Below, in pieces: positions 25,829 through 33,419 of a DNA stretch of 64,000 bases. The stretch is from Candidatus Accumulibacter aalborgensis (GTDB taxonomy: Bacteria; Pseudomonadota; Gammaproteobacteria; Burkholderiales; Rhodocyclaceae): NCBI RefSeq assembly GCF_900089955.1, contig NZ_FLQX01000106.1, positions 1-64,000 of the forward strand, in the 5' to 3' direction. The notes under the pieces were generated by a model. That model was not told where the DNA came from. It did not search any database and worked only from the letters and a program-made list of their open reading frames with translations. Each line of letters starts with the position of its first letter. The first letter of the stretch is position 1. A program made the translations under genes and the position numbers.

Positions 25829-26541
25829 TCGACCCCCTGATGACCCTCGATTCGGCCGAGAGAGAATGTCTGGTGGACGAGTTCCGTGCCTGTCTCGAGC
25901 GCGCTGCAGCGCCCCGTGAAACCTGGCCGGAAGCGCACGACGAGGCGCCAGCTGCCGAGCCGCCGGCGGTCGACCTGGCCACCCTGCTCAGCGAGATGGC
26001 TGTGCTGAAGAGCGAGCTGCGACTGCAATCGCGCCAGTTCAAGAATACGCTCGAAGAATTGCGCCTTTTTGGCAACGATCTCCGCCAGCACGGCGAGCGC
26101 CTGCAGCGCGATGTCGATCGTGCTCGCGAGCAGGCGGCAGCGATCCAGGGACAGACCGAGAAGAAGTTTCTGCTCGCCATTCTCGACCTGCGCGACCGGC
26201 TGCAAAGCGGCGTCGACGCCGCCGGGAGGCCTCCTGCATCGCTGCTCACGCGCCTGGTTCCCGGCCCGACGCGTTTTGCCGCCAGCCTGGCAGAGGGGCT
26301 GCGGCTGACCCTGCAGCGCCTCGACGACCTGCTCTCCAGCCATGGCGTGCGACCGCTGCAGGTGGTCGGCGAGATCCTCGATCCGCAACGGATGCGTGCC
26401 GTCGGCGTCGAAGCCGGTAGCGATTCGGCAGCCATCGCTGATGGCACCGTCCTGCGCGAGGTGCAGCGCGGGTTTTTCCACGACGGTGATCTCTTGCGCG
26501 TCGCGCAGGTCATTGTCAGCAAGAAGGCAAACAGAAAATGA
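25825..26541 (+). CDS. GrpE-like nucleotide exchange factor
   Basis: Protein of 238 residues with a long predicted coiled coil (about 50-115; LLSEMAVLKSELRLQSRQFK) followed by a GrpE-type beta domain. The latter shows GVRPLQVVGEILDPQRMRAV and VLREVQRGFFHDGDLLRVAQ, matching the conserved end of GrpE (V-x-x-G-F). GrpE releases ADP from Hsp70 partners. It overlaps both the J-like and Hsp70 genes by ATGA junctions, as expected for subunits of one system. It is divergent from housekeeping GrpE, so pairing with the adjacent Hsp70 is inferred. Confidence 0.87.
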   Translation: MIDPLMTLDSAERECLVDEFRACLERAAAPRETWPEAHDEAPAAEPPAVDLATLLSEMAVLKSELRLQSRQFKNTLEELRLFGNDLRQHGERLQRDVDRAREQAAAIQGQTEKKFLLAILDLRDRLQSGVDAAGRPPASLLTRLVPGPTRFAASLAEGLRLTLQRLDDLLSSHGVRPLQVVGEILDPQRMRAVGVEAGSDSAAIADGTVLREVQRGFFHDGDLLRVAQVIVSKKANRK

Positions 26542-28334
26542 CAGAAATCATTGTCGGTATCGATCTCGGTACGACGAACTCCGAAGTGGCCATCGTTCGC
26601 GAAGGGCGAGTCGAGGTCATCCCCGTTGCACCGGGAACGGGAACAGGAGCAGGAGCGCGCATTCTTCCCTCGGTCGTCAGCGTCGCCGATGATGGCAGCC
26701 TGCTGGTCGGCGACGCAGCGCGCAACCAGTATGCCTTGCATCCCGAGCGCAGCGTGCGCTCGATCAAGCGTCGCATGGGCGAGTACACCGCGGTGCAGAT
26801 GGCCGGCAAGGATTACAGCCCGCAGGAGATCTCGGCGATGATCCTGCGCCGCCTGCGCGACATTGCCGAAGCGCATATCGGCGCAACGGTGAACAAGGCG
26901 GTGATCACGGTGCCCGCCTATTTTTCCGACGCGCAGCGCCAGGCGACGCGCGAGGCGGGTGAGATCGCCGGCCTGGAAGTGGTGCGCATCATCAACGAGC
27001 CGACGGCTGCAGCGCTGGCTTACGAAAGCTGCCACAGCGGCGCGCGCAAGGCGCTGGTCTATGACCTCGGTGGCGGCACCTTTGACGTTTCCGTGGTTAA
27101 TCTCGAAAGCGATGTCGTCGAGGTGCTCGCCAGCCACGGCAACAATCACCTCGGCGGTGACGATTTCGACCAGAAATTGGTGACCTTCGCGGTCGATCAC
27201 CTGAAGGAGAAGCACGACATCGACGTTCGGCAGCAGCCGCTGGCCATGGCGCGCCTGCAGCACGCCGCCGAAGCGGCAAAGATCACGCTTTCCGACCAAC
27301 CTTACGCGATGCTGTCCGAAGAGTACCTGTGCGAAAAGGACGACGTTCCGGTGCACCTGTCGCTCGAGATCTCGCGCCTGGCGTACGAGGAGATGATCGA
27401 GCCCTACATCGCCGAGACGATAGAAGCCGTCCATGTCGCCTTGAGCGGCGCCGGGCTGACGGTGGCCGACATCAACGAAATCCTGCTCGTCGGCGGAGCG
27501 ACGCGGACGCCTCTCGTGCAGCGCCGACTCGAAGAGGACCTCGGTATTCAGCCGCGCGCCGAAGTCGACCCGGACCTCTGCGTGGCCATGGGCGCCGCTA
27601 TTCAGGCGGCCGTGATCGCCGGCGATCAGGCGCCGACCGTGCTCGTCGATGTCACGCCTTACACTTTCGGCACCAGCGTTCTGGAATACTTCAATGGCGA
27701 AATGTACCCCTATTGCTACGTGCCGCTGATCCGCAAGAACACGCCGATTCCCGTCTCCAAGAGCGATGGCTTCTGCACGATCTTCGATGGCCAGACCAAG
27801 GTCGACATCAATGTTTACCAGGGCGAAGACCCGGATGCATTGAACAACATCGAAATTGGCCGCTTCACCATCGAGGGTCTGCGCGAAGATGCGCCGGCGG
27901 GTAACGCCTTGATCACCACCTTCTCTCTGGATGTCAACGGCATTCTCCAGGTGACTTCGCGCGAGAAGGAAACCGGGCTGGTGCACTCGATCACCATCGA
28001 CAACGCCATCAGCCGCTTTACCGGCGACAAGCTGGCCGAAGCGCGCGAGCGCATCGACGGGTTGTTCGGCGACCAGGACGGCGAAGTGGGGCGGCCAGGC
28101 GCGGAGGTCACCAGTTCCGGTGGTGAGACCGTCGAAGGTGGCCGGCGCCTGCGCGTCGAGGCCGCGGCACTGACCGAGAAGGCCGAGCGCCTGCTGGCCA
28201 GTTCAGGGACTGAAGACGCTGAAGATCTGGTCAATGGCATCGAGGCCGTCAAGGACCGCCTGGCAGGATCGGACGCCGAACTGAAAACGGCGATCGATGC
28301 GCTGGCCGACCTCCTGTACTACCTGGATGCCTGA
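26538..28334 (+). CDS. Hsp70-family chaperone (non-canonical DnaK paralogue)
   Basis: A 598-residue Hsp70 with a complete ATPase domain: GIDLGTTNSEVAIV (phosphate 1), VPAYFSDAQRQATREAGEIA, RIINEPTAAALAYE, VYDLGGGTFDVSVV (phosphate 2) and LLVGGATRTPLVQ (adenosine). The substrate-binding domain follows (KSDGFCTIFDGQTKVDINVY, GILQVTSREKETG). The helical lid is short and ends in DLLYYLDA, without the acidic EEVD-like tail of some Hsp70s. It is about 40 residues shorter than DnaK. Its own GrpE-like and J-like genes overlap upstream and a zinc-ribbon gene overlaps downstream, so it is probably a specialised chaperone. Confidence 0.93.
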   Translation: MTEIIVGIDLGTTNSEVAIVREGRVEVIPVAPGTGTGAGARILPSVVSVADDGSLLVGDAARNQYALHPERSVRSIKRRMGEYTAVQMAGKDYSPQEISAMILRRLRDIAEAHIGATVNKAVITVPAYFSDAQRQATREAGEIAGLEVVRIINEPTAAALAYESCHSGARKALVYDLGGGTFDVSVVNLESDVVEVLASHGNNHLGGDDFDQKLVTFAVDHLKEKHDIDVRQQPLAMARLQHAAEAAKITLSDQPYAMLSEEYLCEKDDVPVHLSLEISRLAYEEMIEPYIAETIEAVHVALSGAGLTVADINEILLVGGATRTPLVQRRLEEDLGIQPRAEVDPDLCVAMGAAIQAAVIAGDQAPTVLVDVTPYTFGTSVLEYFNGEMYPYCYVPLIRKNTPIPVSKSDGFCTIFDGQTKVDINVYQGEDPDALNNIEIGRFTIEGLREDAPAGNALITTFSLDVNGILQVTSREKETGLVHSITIDNAISRFTGDKLAEARERIDGLFGDQDGEVGRPGAEVTSSGGETVEGGRRLRVEAAALTEKAERLLASSGTEDAEDLVNGIEAVKDRLAGSDAELKTAIDALADLLYYLDA

Positions 28335-28707
28335 AGTCCTGGATCGCTGCCCGGCGTGTCGCGCACGTCTGCCGGAGAACGCGGTCTGTCCGCGCTGTGG
28401 CTGCGACTTCTCGCTTGCACAGCAGGCGATCGAGCAAGCCAGGCGCCTGCTCGAACAAGCGCTTCGCTCGCTGGCCCTGGGTGACCGAGCGGCGGCCCGT
28501 AGCCAGGTCGACGCCTCGCTGGCGATGCACAGGCGGCGACTCGGGCAGGCCATCAAGGGCTTCCTGGACGACGAGAAAAGCGCCGCGAAAAGCGAGCGGG
28601 CAGCGCCTGGCGGCTGGTCAGCGGAGCCGGGCGACGATGAAGCCCTGCCGGGCGTCGTCTGGCCAGGCGAATGGCAGAACCTCGATTCGACTGTCGGGCA
28701 GGACTAA
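28327..28707 (+). CDS. Zinc-ribbon protein, last gene of the Hsp70 cluster
   Basis: A 126-residue protein. The N-terminus carries two CxxC knuckles (CPAC near residue 8, CPRCGC near 21), a likely structural zinc ribbon. Next comes a basic helical segment (about 35-80) and a disordered C-terminus with acidic and Trp/Gly-rich stretches. The start ATG overlaps the last eight bases of the Hsp70 gene. I do not recognise the family beyond the ribbon. Position suggests it serves the same complex, perhaps as an adaptor. Confidence 0.8.
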   Translation: MPEVLDRCPACRARLPENAVCPRCGCDFSLAQQAIEQARRLLEQALRSLALGDRAAARSQVDASLAMHRRRLGQAIKGFLDDEKSAAKSERAAPGGWSAEPGDDEALPGVVWPGEWQNLDSTVGQD

Positions 28708-28770
28708 CGAACAGGCGAACTCGATCGGCGATTTGCGTCCAGCAACCGTTGCAGCGCTGTGCTTTGGTTT

Positions 28771-28846
28771 GTAGGTTGGAGTGAGGCACGAACCCCGACA
28801 TTGAAGGGCGGGGATTACGTTGGGGTTCCTACGTCACCCCAACCGA
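28771..28846. repeat. Imperfect inverted repeat after the Hsp70 cluster
   Basis: The left arm begins GGTTGGAGTGAGGCACGAAC. The reverse complement of the right arm begins GGTTGGGGTGACGTAGGAAC. The arms are about 28 bp each and could form a long hairpin. The type resembles short palindromic intergenic repeats that are scattered in many proteobacterial genomes. It could end transcription of the upstream cluster, although no T run is present. Confidence 0.6.
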
Positions 28847-28933
28847 ACTCCAGACTTTTCGGGTGCTCAGCCAGGGCGTTCAGCGATTCGGCCGTTTCGC
28901 CAACGTCGATCGCGATCCTGCTTGCCCAGGGGC

Positions 28934-29509
28934 CTACTGGCTGAGGCGCCTCAGGCTGGTCAAATCGTCTTCCGTGTTGATATTGCGGAAGGCATCGGCC
29001 TGGTCGTCGAAGGCCACTTCGATGGCTGCCAGCGTCTGATACCACAAAGTCGGCTGACATCCACCGGCGGCCAGGAAGGCAGTGAGCTGCGGCAGCAGGT
29101 CGCGGCGACACAGACAGAACACCGGCTGCGCCTGGTCAAACGTGCGCGCCGTGGCGACATCGGCGCCAGCGAGGGTGATCGCCGCCCGCAGGCGGGCCAG
29201 CAGATCGGTCGGCAGAAAGGGCGAGTCACAGGGGACGGCCGCCACCAGCGGATGCGTGGCGCGAGTCAGTGCCGCGTGCAGGCCGGCGAGCGGGCCGGCG
29301 AAGCCGCCGATCTGATCGCCGATCACCGGGTAGCCGAAGGTTTCGTAGCGCTCGGTGTTCTGATTGGCGTTGAGCAGCACTTCGTCTGCCTGTGGCGCCA
29401 GACGCTCGAGCACCCACTGCACAAGTGGCTTGCCGTCGAGCAGTTGCAGCCCTTTGTCGACTCGGCCCATGCGACGGCCAAGGCCGCCGGCCAGGATCAC
29501 GGCAGTCAT
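28934..29509 (-). CDS. mobA: Molybdenum cofactor guanylyltransferase
   Basis: Transfers GMP to molybdopterin to make the guanine dinucleotide form of the cofactor. The 191-residue protein has the nucleotide-binding LAGGLGRRMGRVDKGLQLL at the N-terminus and the conserved GPLAGLHAAL and VPCDSPFLP regions. The ATG gives the family N-terminus. A GTG at 29557, overlapping the upstream stop as GTGA, is an alternative start that would add 16 unrelated residues. Last gene of the FAR-proQ-unknown-mobA strand set. Confidence 0.92.
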   Translation of the reverse strand: MTAVILAGGLGRRMGRVDKGLQLLDGKPLVQWVLERLAPQADEVLLNANQNTERYETFGYPVIGDQIGGFAGPLAGLHAALTRATHPLVAAVPCDSPFLPTDLLARLRAAITLAGADVATARTFDQAQPVFCLCRRDLLPQLTAFLAAGGCQPTLWYQTLAAIEVAFDDQADAFRNINTEDDLTSLRRLSQ

Positions 29510-29553
29510 CCGTTCGCTGCCGACGGCTTGCTGGCCAGCACCGGTCGCGACTT

Positions 29554-30117
29554 TCACGGGACGCCAGGAAGCCAGCCGAACGGTGGCGGTGTGGTGACGG
29601 GTTCGAGCCTACCCTGAAAAAGTGCTTCGATCACCGCCGGCTCTCGCCAGCGTTCATTCATGTAGGTCAGCCCGGTTTCTTCGACCAGAGCACCCCGCCA
29701 GTAGTAGCTGGCAACGGTATCGAGCGTCGCCAGGCTGAGGTTGTGCGGCAGGCGCAGGTAGTCCAGCCAACTGGAATCGTGGAACGAACAGAGGTAGGCC
29801 CCGGTGCTGCGCGCTCGTACCAGGGCTTTGCCAAAGACCCGCGCCGGATGCCTGGCCTGGAAGGTCTCGGCGTCGATCCGCGTCGCAAAGAGCAGCAGGG
29901 CGTGCAGGCGGCTTGGGAAGTGCTGGTAGAGTCGCTGGCGGAAATACTCCAGGTGATACTCGGCAAAATAGTTCTGTACGGTCGTAAACTGGTCTTTCGG
30001 CAGCGAGCTGCCGAAAGGATTGCCGACCAGGATGTCCCAACCCGGTAGCTCTGCGTCCTCGTCCAGCCAGGCGTACAACTCCAGCGGGGCGCTATCCTTG
30101 AGCACGTGGCCCATCAT
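29554..30117 (-). CDS. Protein of unknown function
   Basis: A 187-residue soluble protein I do not recognise. It starts MMGHVLKDSAPLELYAWLDE. It has no signal peptide or membrane helix and is rich in aromatic residues (YFAEYHLEYFRQRLYQHF). It lies between the ProQ-like gene (24 bp upstream) and mobA, which it meets by a GTGA overlap if mobA uses the upstream GTG. A molybdenum-related role is possible from context only. Confidence 0.75.
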   Translation of the reverse strand: MMGHVLKDSAPLELYAWLDEDAELPGWDILVGNPFGSSLPKDQFTTVQNYFAEYHLEYFRQRLYQHFPSRLHALLLFATRIDAETFQARHPARVFGKALVRARSTGAYLCSFHDSSWLDYLRLPHNLSLATLDTVASYYWRGALVEETGLTYMNERWREPAVIEALFQGRLEPVTTPPPFGWLPGVP

Positions 30118-30141
30118 TCCTCACTGGCCGGTGGAGTCCGC

Positions 30142-30561
30142 TCACTTGCTGCGGCCGAACCTTTCGACCAACTGGCCCAGCTTCTCCGCATGCTGACGAG
30201 CCAGAGTCTCGGCCTCGCGCTGCGCCTTGCGTTGTTCCGCCTGTTTCTTCAGGCGCTCCCTGAGCAGTTCCGAGGCATGGGTCCGGTGCTCGGCGGTGAT
30301 CTCGCCAGCGGGATGGCCATCGAGGTCCACGCGGACAGCAGCCTTCTCGGTCGTTTTGAGGTAGCGCAAAGAGTGCGTGTGGATTCCCAGTGCGATGCGC
30401 AAGTCCTTGCGCTCCAGGCTCGGCAGGCGGCCCAGGAGTTGCTTGTCGATGCCGATCGCCAGTGGCAGGCAGTCCCGGAAGACCGGGAACTGGTCCTGCA
30501 GTTGCTTGAGTAACTGGCGAGCGTTTTGGCCGGGCACGGAGACTGGGGTGGTGGTATTCAT
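30142..30561 (-). CDS. ProQ/FinO-domain RNA-binding protein
   Basis: A 139-residue protein with a ProQ/FinO domain at about residues 12-95: NARQLLKQLQDQFPVFRDCL, KQLLGRLPSLERKDLRIALG and HTHSLRYLKTTEKAAVRVDL. A basic, Gln/Arg/Glu-rich helical tail follows (about 95-135). Proteins of this family bind structured RNAs and act as sRNA chaperones. The ATG at 30561 is preferred over an in-frame TTG upstream. It follows the acyl-CoA reductase gene by only 18 bp on the same strand. Confidence 0.9.
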   Translation of the reverse strand: MNTTTPVSVPGQNARQLLKQLQDQFPVFRDCLPLAIGIDKQLLGRLPSLERKDLRIALGIHTHSLRYLKTTEKAAVRVDLDGHPAGEITAEHRTHASELLRERLKKQAEQRKAQREAETLARQHAEKLGQLVERFGRSK

Positions 30562-30579
30562 GAGTTCAGAAGTCAAAAG

Positions 30580-32565
30580 TCAGAAGTGGATGCCGCGCAT
30601 GATTTGTGAGAAAGCAATCTGGTCGGCGGTTTGTTCTGCCGCCTCAGCTTTCTTCTGCATTGCGGCGCTGGCATCCGGGAACATGCGGAAGCTGGTGTTC
30701 ATCATGATCTGGGCTGCTTTCGGCGTCAGCGAGTGGAGCAGGGCGCCGAAGATACCCAGTCGGGTGGCGATGCGTACCGGCTTGTGGATGATCGCTTCAA
30801 CAATCATCTCGGCAGCATCTTCCGGGGAGAGCGTCGGAACCTGATCGTAGAGTTTGGTCGGCGCAATCATCGGAGTCTTGACGAGCGGCATGTTGATGGT
30901 CGTGAACTCGATGCCGCGATCGGCAAACTCGGAAGCGGCGCAGCGTGCCCAGGCGTCCATCGCCGCCTTTGAGGCGACATAGGCCGAAAAGCGTGGGGCG
31001 TTGGTCAGCACGCCGATCGACGAGATGTTGATCACCTGGCCCTTGCGTTTGGCGATCATCGCCGGCAGGAAGCCCATCGTCAGGCGCAGGGCTCCGAAGT
31101 AGTTCACTTCCATGGTCCGTTCGTAATCATGGAAGCGATCGAAGGAATTCTCAATGCCGCGGCGAATCGAGCGGCCGGCGTTATTGACCAGGATGTCGAC
31201 CCCGCCATGCTCCTCGGTCATGAACTTGACGAAGGCTGCACACTGCTGTGGATCGGCAATATCGACAGCATGGGTGATCAGGCGCAGTCCGGCGGCCTCG
31301 AACTCGCGACGGGTTTCGTCGAGGGCCTGCGCATCGCGGGCGATGGTCACGGCAATGGCGCCGGCCTCGGCCATCTTGCGGATGGTGGCTTTGCCGATTC
31401 CCGATGAACCGCCGGTGACGAGAACGACCTTGCCTTCGATCTGACCACGCAGCGTCTGATCGATGAACAGGTCCGGGTCGAGGTGGCGCTCCCAGTAGTC
31501 CCACAGCCGCCAGGCATAGCTATCGAGCGGCGGCACGGCGATGCCGGTGCCCTTGAGCGCGCGCTGTGTTTCGCGGCAATCGAAGCGTGTCGGGTAATTG
31601 ACGAAGTCGAGGATGTCGTCGGGCAGTCCGAGGTCTTTCATCAACGCGCTGCGGATGCGGCGCACCGGCGTCAGGGCGAACATCGCCTTGCGCATCGAGC
31701 GCGGAATGAAGCCGAGCAGTGCGGCATTGACGCGCATCGCCATTTCCGGGGCGTGCGCCGCACGGGCGAAGGTATTGAGCAGATCACCAACGCGCATCGG
31801 CGTCGGGTCGGTGAGGTGGAAGCAATTCCCGTCTTCGTTCTCCAGGTGGGCAATGTGGTCCAGGGCGGCGACGATGAAGTCCACCGGGACGACATTGATG
31901 CGTCCGCCTTCGATGCCGATGGTCGGCATCCAGGACGGAAACATCTTGCGCATCTTCTGGATCAGCTTGAAGAAATAGTAGGGGCCGTCGATCTTGTCCA
32001 TTTCGCCGGTGCGCGAGTCGCCGACGACGATTGCCGGGCGAAAGATGCGCCACGGGACTTTGCACTCCTTGCGCACGATGCCTTCGGAGTCGTGCTTGGT
32101 GCGGAAGTAGGGGTTGTCGAGGTTCTCGGCTTCTTCGAACATGTCTTCGCGAAAAAGCCCCTCGAAGAGTCCGGCCGACGCGATCGAGCTGACCAGATGG
32201 AAGTGTTTGGCGCCAATTGCCTCGGCGAGGCGGACGGTATTGCGCGTGCCGTCCACGTTGGCCCGCTGCTGGTCTTCGGCGCTGGCCTTGAGGTCATAGA
32301 TCGCGGCGAGATGAAAGAAGTGCTCGATCCTGCCGGTCAGCGCCTGAACATCGGCTTTGCCGACGCCCAGTTCGGCCTGCGTGAGATCTCCGACAACGGG
32401 GATGACCCTCGTCTCGTCACAGCCCCAGTAGGCGTACAATTCCTCGAGCTTGGGCAGTTCCACCGCGCGCGTCAGAAAATGGACGACGGCATCGGGGCGG
32501 GTCAACAGTTTCGCGACCAGCCGTTTGCCGATGAAACCGGTGGCGCCGGTGACGAAGTAGTTCAT
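30580..32565 (-). CDS. Two-domain fatty acyl-CoA reductase (alcohol-forming, FAR-like)
   Basis: A 661-residue fusion. Residues 1-370 form an extended-SDR domain (FVTGATGFIGKRLV, YFRTK at 153-157, the GGRINVVPVDF region). Residues 375-661 form a classical SDR (VLVTGGSSGIGKAT; VNNAGRSIRR; ISSIGVLTNAPRFSAYVASK). The length and order match the Marinobacter reductase that converts fatty acyl-CoA to alcohol in wax ester synthesis. A wax synthase/DGAT gene lies 4 kb away, supporting that role. Polyketide or quinol-lipid roles cannot be excluded. The start region is preceded by a tandem 20-bp duplication. Followed closely by the proQ-like gene. Confidence 0.88.
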   Translation of the reverse strand: MNYFVTGATGFIGKRLVAKLLTRPDAVVHFLTRAVELPKLEELYAYWGCDETRVIPVVGDLTQAELGVGKADVQALTGRIEHFFHLAAIYDLKASAEDQQRANVDGTRNTVRLAEAIGAKHFHLVSSIASAGLFEGLFREDMFEEAENLDNPYFRTKHDSEGIVRKECKVPWRIFRPAIVVGDSRTGEMDKIDGPYYFFKLIQKMRKMFPSWMPTIGIEGGRINVVPVDFIVAALDHIAHLENEDGNCFHLTDPTPMRVGDLLNTFARAAHAPEMAMRVNAALLGFIPRSMRKAMFALTPVRRIRSALMKDLGLPDDILDFVNYPTRFDCRETQRALKGTGIAVPPLDSYAWRLWDYWERHLDPDLFIDQTLRGQIEGKVVLVTGGSSGIGKATIRKMAEAGAIAVTIARDAQALDETRREFEAAGLRLITHAVDIADPQQCAAFVKFMTEEHGGVDILVNNAGRSIRRGIENSFDRFHDYERTMEVNYFGALRLTMGFLPAMIAKRKGQVINISSIGVLTNAPRFSAYVASKAAMDAWARCAASEFADRGIEFTTINMPLVKTPMIAPTKLYDQVPTLSPEDAAEMIVEAIIHKPVRIATRLGIFGALLHSLTPKAAQIMMNTSFRMFPDASAAMQKKAEAAEQTADQIAFSQIMRGIHF

Positions 32566-32600
32566 GGTTGTCTCCCTGAATTCATGGTCATCTCCCTGGG
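32561..32600 (-). repeat. Tandem 20-bp duplication of the FAR ribosome site and start
   Basis: Two adjacent 20-bp units, 32561-32580 and 32581-32600, match at 16 of 20 positions. Each, read on the minus strand, carries CAGGGAGA followed by ATGAA. The upstream copy opens a 7-codon frame (MNSGRQP) whose TGA overlaps the FAR start as ATGA. This could couple translation or tune FAR expression. Confidence 0.75.
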
Positions 32601-32746
32601 GGGTGTGTTTTTGATAGACTGCGGCAGTCTGGGGGGCATTGGCCCGGCCTTTAGTGTGCGTCCTCTAGATATTGTCACTACACTCGCTTCCAAGGGCAAG
32701 CAAAAAACTTGTTGACCTTTTGATCACGACTCTCAAGGAGATGAAA

Positions 32747-33304
32747 ATGGGCAAAAAACTCAAAGAATTGGCCGGTGGCCTGACGGAAAACCAACTGGCA
32801 TCGACGGTCAAGGAATCCGCCCAGCAGATCTGGCTGGCCGGGCTTGGCGCTTTTGCCAAGGCACAGGAAGAAGGCGGCAAGGTGTTCGACGCACTGGTCA
32901 AGGAAGGCGAGAGCATTCAGTCGAAGACCCGCAAGATGACCGATGAGAAAATTGCGCAAGTCGCCGGCAAGGCGGCAGGAACCTGGGATCGCCTCGAACA
33001 GGTCTTCGAAGATCGCGTCGCGCGCGCATTGGGGAGCCTTGGCGTGCCCAGCAAGCAGGATATCGACAGTCTGTCGAAACGCGTCGTCGAACTCAGCGCC
33101 GCCGTGCAGGCTCTGACTGAAGGGAAGTCCCCTGCCAAGGCGGCTGCCAAGGACGTTCCGGCGCCGGCCGTTGCGGACGCCGCCAAACCCGCCGCCAGTC
33201 CGGCTGTCCGCAAACCGGCTGTCCGCAAGCCGGCCGCTGCCAAACCGGTTCCCCCGGTGACCCCTGCTGATGTGCTCAATACCCTGCCGAAGACCAGCGA
33301 GTAA
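32747..33304 (+). CDS. Phasin-family PHA granule-associated protein
   Basis: A 185-residue protein of the poly-granule-associated/phasin type. The amphipathic helical core spans residues 15-125 (SAQQIWLAGLGAFAKAQEEG is the hallmark). The C-terminus is low complexity and rich in Ala, Lys and Pro, with a short direct repeat (RKPAVRKPAA), as in basic phasin tails that contact DNA or PHA synthase. AAGGAG sits six bases before the ATG at 32747, which is chosen over in-frame ATGs at 32741 and 32672. It is transcribed away from the FAR gene. Confidence 0.9.
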   Translation: MGKKLKELAGGLTENQLASTVKESAQQIWLAGLGAFAKAQEEGGKVFDALVKEGESIQSKTRKMTDEKIAQVAGKAAGTWDRLEQVFEDRVARALGSLGVPSKQDIDSLSKRVVELSAAVQALTEGKSPAKAAAKDVPAPAVADAAKPAASPAVRKPAVRKPAAAKPVPPVTPADVLNTLPKTSE

Positions 33305-33419
33305 TCCGGTCCGCGGTTGCTAGGGTGCAGCGTGCACTGACACGCACCAAGACGAAGGCGTCGGGAAGCGGTATTCAACGCCGCCACAGACGGCGCTTTC
33401 CCTGACGAGGGTTTGCTCC

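Noticed and set aside
25737-27986. Long open frame antisense to the GrpE-like and Hsp70 genes
   Set aside because: Runs across several real genes on the opposite strand and has no family resemblance.
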